A stretch of DNA of 17,204 bases from an uncultured Oribacterium sp. (lineage in GTDB: Bacteria > Bacillota > Clostridia > Lachnospirales > Lachnospiraceae): assembly GCA_934279105.1 (NCBI GenBank), contig CAKQWR010000018.1, forward strand, positions 1-17,204. The letters run 5' to 3'. Position 1 is the first letter of the stretch. Every line of letters begins with the position of its first letter. Below are positions 14,022 through 17,204 of this stretch, in pieces. The notes beneath the pieces are model-generated. The model searched no databases. It was not told the origin of the DNA and was given only the letters and a program-made list of their open reading frames with translations. The position numbers and the translations under genes are program-made.

Positions 14022-14054
14022 GCAGTGCCGCAAGGCCTCGCCAAGCGGCATTGC
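14022..14054 (+). repeat. Intercistronic hairpin between gpmI and degV
   Basis: GCAGTGCCGC (14022-14031) pairs with GCGGCATTGC (14045-14054) over 10 bp with one wobble, and an inner GGC/GCC stem lies in the loop. It starts 12 nt after the gpmI stop. No T-tract follows. The 11-mer GGCAGTGCCGC (14021-14031) is identical to 4790-4800, inside the other long intercistronic hairpin. Confidence 0.6.
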
Positions 14055-14079
14055 ACAGAGAGTTTGAGGTAAAATATAT

Positions 14080-14973
14080 ATGAAAGTTGGCGTTTCAACA
14101 GATTCCGGTAGTGGGATTACTCCACAGGAGAGTGCGGAGCTCGGCATTCGTGTCGTACCGATGCCTTTCCGCATCGATGATCAGGAATATTACGAAAACA
14201 TCAACCTTACAAGAGAAGAGTTTTTTGAGAAGTTAGAGAACGACCACGAGATTGCAACCTCACAGCCGAGTATGGAGGATGTGATGAAGGTCTGGGATGA
14301 ACTGCTTGAGACCTGTGATCAGATCGTGCATGTCCCACTGAGCTCCGGTCTTTCCGGTTCTACGCAGACAGCGATGATGCTGGCGCAGGAGGATAAGTAC
14401 GAGGGCCGTGTGTTCGTACCGGATGATCGCGGCGTTTCTGTCGTGCAGCGTCAGGATACGATTTTTGCGACCGAGCTGGCGGCACGTGGCTATGATGGAC
14501 AGCAGATCTGTGACATTCTGAACCGTGAGGCGGAAAGCAATCAGATATACGTCGGTGTGGATACGCTGAAGTACCTGAAGAAGGGTGGTCGGATCACACC
14601 GATGGCAGCAGCAGTCGGTACATTGCTTCATATTAAGCCGGTACTCGGTATTACAAATGGTGGAAAGCTCGACTCCTATACGAAGGTGCGGACGACACGT
14701 CAAGTGAAGGATGCAATCATTAAGGGCTTGAAGAATGAGCTGGAGAGTCGTCTCGGGGATCCGGAGATGAAGAACTGCTATGTGGCGATTGCGTATACGG
14801 ATAATCTGGAGCAGGCGACAGAATTTGCAGAAGAGCTGAAAGAAGCATTCCCGGATCGTCTGAATCCGGAAATCGTCGTTCGCCCACTGTCACTTCTGAT
14901 TTCCTGCCACATCGGTCAGAATGGTCTGGGGGCGGCAGTGATCGAGCGTCCGGTTGAACTGATCGAAGCATAA
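14080..14973 (+). CDS. DegV-family fatty-acid-binding protein
   Basis: A 297-residue two-domain DegV protein. Family landmarks are the N-terminal VSTDSGSG (5-12), TSQPS (60-64), HVPLSSGLSGSTQTA (84-98) and LKYLKKGGRITPM in the middle. The C-terminal glycine-rich segment SCHIGQNGLGAA stands where relatives usually have a THxGPGA-like sequence. DegV proteins bind a single fatty acid; FakB-type members present it to a FakA kinase, but whether this copy is a FakB cannot be told here, and no fakA is in the window. The DDRGVS segment (115-120) also departs from the usual DS-x-S pattern. The GAGG at 14066-14069 is a rather distant ribosome site (10 bases). It probably shares the gpmI transcript. Confidence 0.87.
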   Translation: MKVGVSTDSGSGITPQESAELGIRVVPMPFRIDDQEYYENINLTREEFFEKLENDHEIATSQPSMEDVMKVWDELLETCDQIVHVPLSSGLSGSTQTAMMLAQEDKYEGRVFVPDDRGVSVVQRQDTIFATELAARGYDGQQICDILNREAESNQIYVGVDTLKYLKKGGRITPMAAAVGTLLHIKPVLGITNGGKLDSYTKVRTTRQVKDAIIKGLKNELESRLGDPEMKNCYVAIAYTDNLEQATEFAEELKEAFPDRLNPEIVVRPLSLLISCHIGQNGLGAAVIERPVELIEA

Positions 14974-15006
14974 GAGGAATCATTTTCATCGAAGTTATGG
15001 AGGAAG

Positions 15007-15020
15007 CACAGTGAACTGTG
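15007..15020 (+). repeat. Short inverted repeat after degV
   Basis: CACAGT and ACTGTG pair around two bases. They are flanked further out by TCATTTTC and GAAAATGA, which could extend the structure into a long weak hairpin in the degV 3' UTR. Confidence 0.3.
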
Positions 15021-15061
15021 TAGTATGACTTCAGCGGAAAATGAAAAATAGAATCAAATTC

Positions 15062-15095
15062 GAAGAGGTCGGACCTTGATGGGTCCGGCCTCTTC
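15062..15095 (+). terminator. Terminator hairpin between degV and comEC
   Basis: GAAGAGGTCGGACC (15062-15075) pairs with GGTCCGGCCTCTTC (15082-15095) over 14 bp with one T-G wobble and a six-base loop. The T-tract is poor (TGTTATGATGCTTTT), so termination may be partial. The loop carries the -35 of the comEC promoter. Confidence 0.7.
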
Positions 15096-15104
15096 TGTTA
15101 TGAT
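15076..15104 (+). promoter_or_regulatory. comEC promoter nested in the terminator, predicted leaderless
   Basis: TTGATG (15076-15081) exactly fills the terminator loop, and TATGAT (15099-15104) follows after 17 nt. The start expected six to eight bases beyond the -10 falls at about 15110-15112, on the A of the ATG at 15111. Confidence 0.6.
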
Positions 15105-15110
15105 GCTTTT

Positions 15111-17204
15111 ATGAATTATAAACGACCGCTTCTTCTGATGACCGTGGTGTATGTACTTGGAGTGTGCGTATCTGCCGGGGAGTGTGGTGGTTTTCTGAAA
15201 CTTGCTGTGAGGGTTCTACTCGTCAGCATTGTCCTCCATGGGGTAAAAAGGAAAAGGCTAACGAAGGGTGCAGTAGCACTCTTATTTGTGCTGTCACTGG
15301 CCGGTGGTCTTCGCTATCAGCTGGCACAACGCAGCTATCAGCAGTCGGAGGCGCGGATCCGCATCTTCGATGGGCTTCGTGTGCGCCTTTCGGGAGAACT
15401 CGAGGAGTACACGGAAGCGGGCGGAAAAGCGAAGCTTCGTATCCGGAATGCAGTGCTTTCGAGCGCATATGGTGATAAGAATGAGCTTCCGGCAACTGCG
15501 ACCAGTGCGATGCGAGCACGTTATGATCAGTCGGTGGGCACGATCCTCGTCTATATGGATGCGGAAGAGAAAAAACCACGGCCTGGAGAAGTCATCGAAG
15601 TGCTGGGGAAAATCTCGCCGACGGAAGCACCTCGGAATGAAGGGCAGTTTGATTTTCGCTTGTATTACCGATCGATTTCCGTACATGGATCGATGTATGG
15701 AAAAAGCTTCCGCGTCATCGGCGGTGCACCGAAGCCGTTTGCAGAAGGTCTGCAACGGATTCGGCTACGCATGGGGGATATCCTGGATCAGCTTCTTCCG
15801 GAACAGGATGCAGGCGTTTACCGGGCACTGCTGTGTGGTGATAAGAGTGCGATGGATGCGGACATCCGAAGTCTTTATCAAGATAGTGGCATCGCACATA
15901 TCCTGGCAGTATCAGGGCTTCATCTCTCAATTCTCGGCATGGGTGTTTACCGGCTTCTGCGACGATGCGGAGGGAGTAAGGCGGTCGCAGGCATCGGTGC
16001 AGCGATGCTGATCGTATCGTATGGCATCTTCACGGGGTGCTCGGGCTCGGCTCTGCGTGCGGTCATCATGCTTCTGATTCGATTTCTGGGGGCTGCGGAG
16101 GGGCGGCACTATGATCTTCTTTCGGCGATGGCGGCCGCAGCACTTCTTCTCTTGTGGAAGGAACCCTACATGCTCTTCGGTGCAGGATTTCAGCTCAGCT
16201 TTCTCGCTGTGCTGTCCATCGGCCTCTGTCATGAACTGCCGGTACCGTCACATCCAATTTTCGAAGGATTGTGGATATCCGCTTATCTTCAGCTCCTGAC
16301 GCTTCCGGTGATTTTATTTCATTTTTTCCGTTTTCCTTTCTATGGTATCATCCTGAATCTGATCGTGCTTCCACTGATGAGCTATGTCATCTACAGTGGA
16401 CTGCTGGGCGTCGTCCTTTTCTTCCTTTCTGTGCGGCTGGCTACCATCGCGGTAGGCGGTGGGCACTATATCCTTCGACTCTATACCTGGATTTGCGAGT
16501 GGGCATCGGCGTTACCCTATAGCTCGCTTCTTTTGGGACGCCCGTCTTTCCGACATATCGTGCTTTACTATATGGCGCTTGGATTTCTGACCATGATGTT
16601 GATGAAGCGAAAAAAGGAGGCCGATGATGAGCGGCCAGGAGGGCGATCCGAATCTGTGCGCAGCAAACGGCAGGCAGATCGGCTGCGTCGGTTGCCACGA
16701 CCGCTTCTCTGCCTGCCACTGATCATCGCCATGTTTCTCCTGCCGGTGAAAGCGCCGAAAGGACTCGATGTTACGGCGCTCGATGTGGGACAGGGAGATG
16801 GGTTCGTATTGCGGCATCAGAACCTCGTGATGACGGTGGATGGTGGTTCGACGAGCAATCAGAGTCTCGGGAAAAATGTGCTGGTTCCATACCTCGAATC
16901 GCAGGGAATCGGACACATCGATTTCGCACTGATCACACACTGTGACGCTGACCACTACTCGGGTATTTTATATCTACTGGAAGAAGAACCGAAGATCACC
17001 ATCGGAGAGCTGCTGCTTTCGCGGATGGCGGAAAGCGACGCGCGTTATGACCGACTTCGGAATGCGGCGGAAGAAAGAAATGTGCGCATTCGGTATTTCG
17101 GCTGCGGCGACTGTATCACCCTCGGAAGCGTGGAAATAAAAGGATACTATCCTGTGACGGCGGAAAAACACAAGGAGGCCAATGATCACTCGATCGGGAT
17201 GCTT
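15111..17204 (+). CDS. comEC: ComEC/Rec2 DNA-uptake channel protein, 3' end missing
   Basis: An uninterrupted frame of 698 codons running off the window edge. Short hydrophobic segments at the N terminus are followed by a soluble OB-like region (about 80-230), then the competence-domain signature HILAVSGLHLS (263-273) and many membrane helices to about residue 500. After a charged segment (KRKKEADDE onward) comes a metallo-beta-lactamase-like domain: ALDVGQGDG (about 556-564), THCDADHYSG with His610, Asp612, Asp614 and His615, and NDHSIGML (691-698). ComEC carries single-stranded transforming DNA across the cytoplasmic membrane. Typical family length suggests 50-100 residues are missing. No ribosome binding site precedes ATG 15111; the nearby promoter suggests leaderless translation. 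A second in-frame ATG at 15138 also lacks one. Confidence 0.92.
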   Translation, partial: MNYKRPLLLMTVVYVLGVCVSAGECGGFLKLAVRVLLVSIVLHGVKRKRLTKGAVALLFVLSLAGGLRYQLAQRSYQQSEARIRIFDGLRVRLSGELEEYTEAGGKAKLRIRNAVLSSAYGDKNELPATATSAMRARYDQSVGTILVYMDAEEKKPRPGEVIEVLGKISPTEAPRNEGQFDFRLYYRSISVHGSMYGKSFRVIGGAPKPFAEGLQRIRLRMGDILDQLLPEQDAGVYRALLCGDKSAMDADIRSLYQDSGIAHILAVSGLHLSILGMGVYRLLRRCGGSKAVAGIGAAMLIVSYGIFTGCSGSALRAVIMLLIRFLGAAEGRHYDLLSAMAAAALLLLWKEPYMLFGAGFQLSFLAVLSIGLCHELPVPSHPIFEGLWISAYLQLLTLPVILFHFFRFPFYGIILNLIVLPLMSYVIYSGLLGVVLFFLSVRLATIAVGGGHYILRLYTWICEWASALPYSSLLLGRPSFRHIVLYYMALGFLTMMLMKRKKEADDERPGGRSESVRSKRQADRLRRLPRPLLCLPLIIAMFLLPVKAPKGLDVTALDVGQGDGFVLRHQNLVMTVDGGSTSNQSLGKNVLVPYLESQGIGHIDFALITHCDADHYSGILYLLEEEPKITIGELLLSRMAESDARYDRLRNAAEERNVRIRYFGCGDCITLGSVEIKGYYPVTAEKHKEANDHSIGML

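Noticed and set aside
15286..16011. A 241-codon plus-strand frame in the comEC region
   Set aside because: It is out of frame with the continuous comEC reading frame, which carries all the family motifs and runs off the window edge.

Overview
The window reads like a chromosomal segment of a mid-GC, anaerobic, low-oxygen-adapted Firmicute, most likely a member of the Lachnospiraceae or a close clostridial relative. The clues are a PerR regulator followed by a reverse rubrerythrin, a clostridial-type branched-chain aminotransferase, DegV, cofactor-independent phosphoglycerate mutase, ComEC, and strong AGGAGG-like ribosome binding sites. I cannot name a genus. No RNA genes, insertion sequences, phage genes or CRISPR arrays were recognised.

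Layout. (1) 537-6066, plus strand: an amino-acid cassette of an NhaC-family membrane antiporter, a MalY/PatB-type PLP enzyme, RidA, a branched-chain aminotransferase and a second MalY/PatB enzyme. It starts after a terminator at 116-158 and ends at a strong terminator at 6155-6211. (2) 6280-8078, minus strand: an XRE regulator, an HxlR regulator and a small flavin-binding split-barrel protein. The last two promoter regions share an operator-like motif. (3) 8276-10246, minus strand: an RluA-type pseudouridine synthase with two unusual insertions, downstream of a lone rfbC (dTDP-4-dehydrorhamnose 3,5-epimerase). (4) 10247-11050: about 800 bp without a credible gene, holding imperfect repeats spaced 55-64 nt, several hairpins, recurrent TATACAC/GTGTATA motifs, and the perR promoter with a perfect 10-3-10 dyad. 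(5) 11051-12160: perR and reverse rubrerythrin, a peroxide-defence pair. (6) 12462-14973: gpmI and degV. (7) 15111 to the window edge: comEC, cut off at its 3' end.

How the genes may work together. PLP-dependent beta-lyases of the MalY/PatB type release 2-aminoacrylate. RidA removes such enamines, and branched-chain aminotransferase is a documented victim of 2-aminoacrylate in enterobacteria. The 537-6066 cluster therefore makes sense as an import and breakdown unit for sulfur or other beta-substituted amino acids with its own protection enzyme; this is inference. The perR-rubrerythrin pair is a self-contained peroxide response in which all PerR metal ligands are visible.

The most unusual regulatory feature is seen twice. 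At gpmI and at comEC, the -35 hexamer of the downstream promoter sits inside the loop of the preceding terminator hairpin. At comEC the predicted transcription start falls on the start codon, suggesting a leaderless message.
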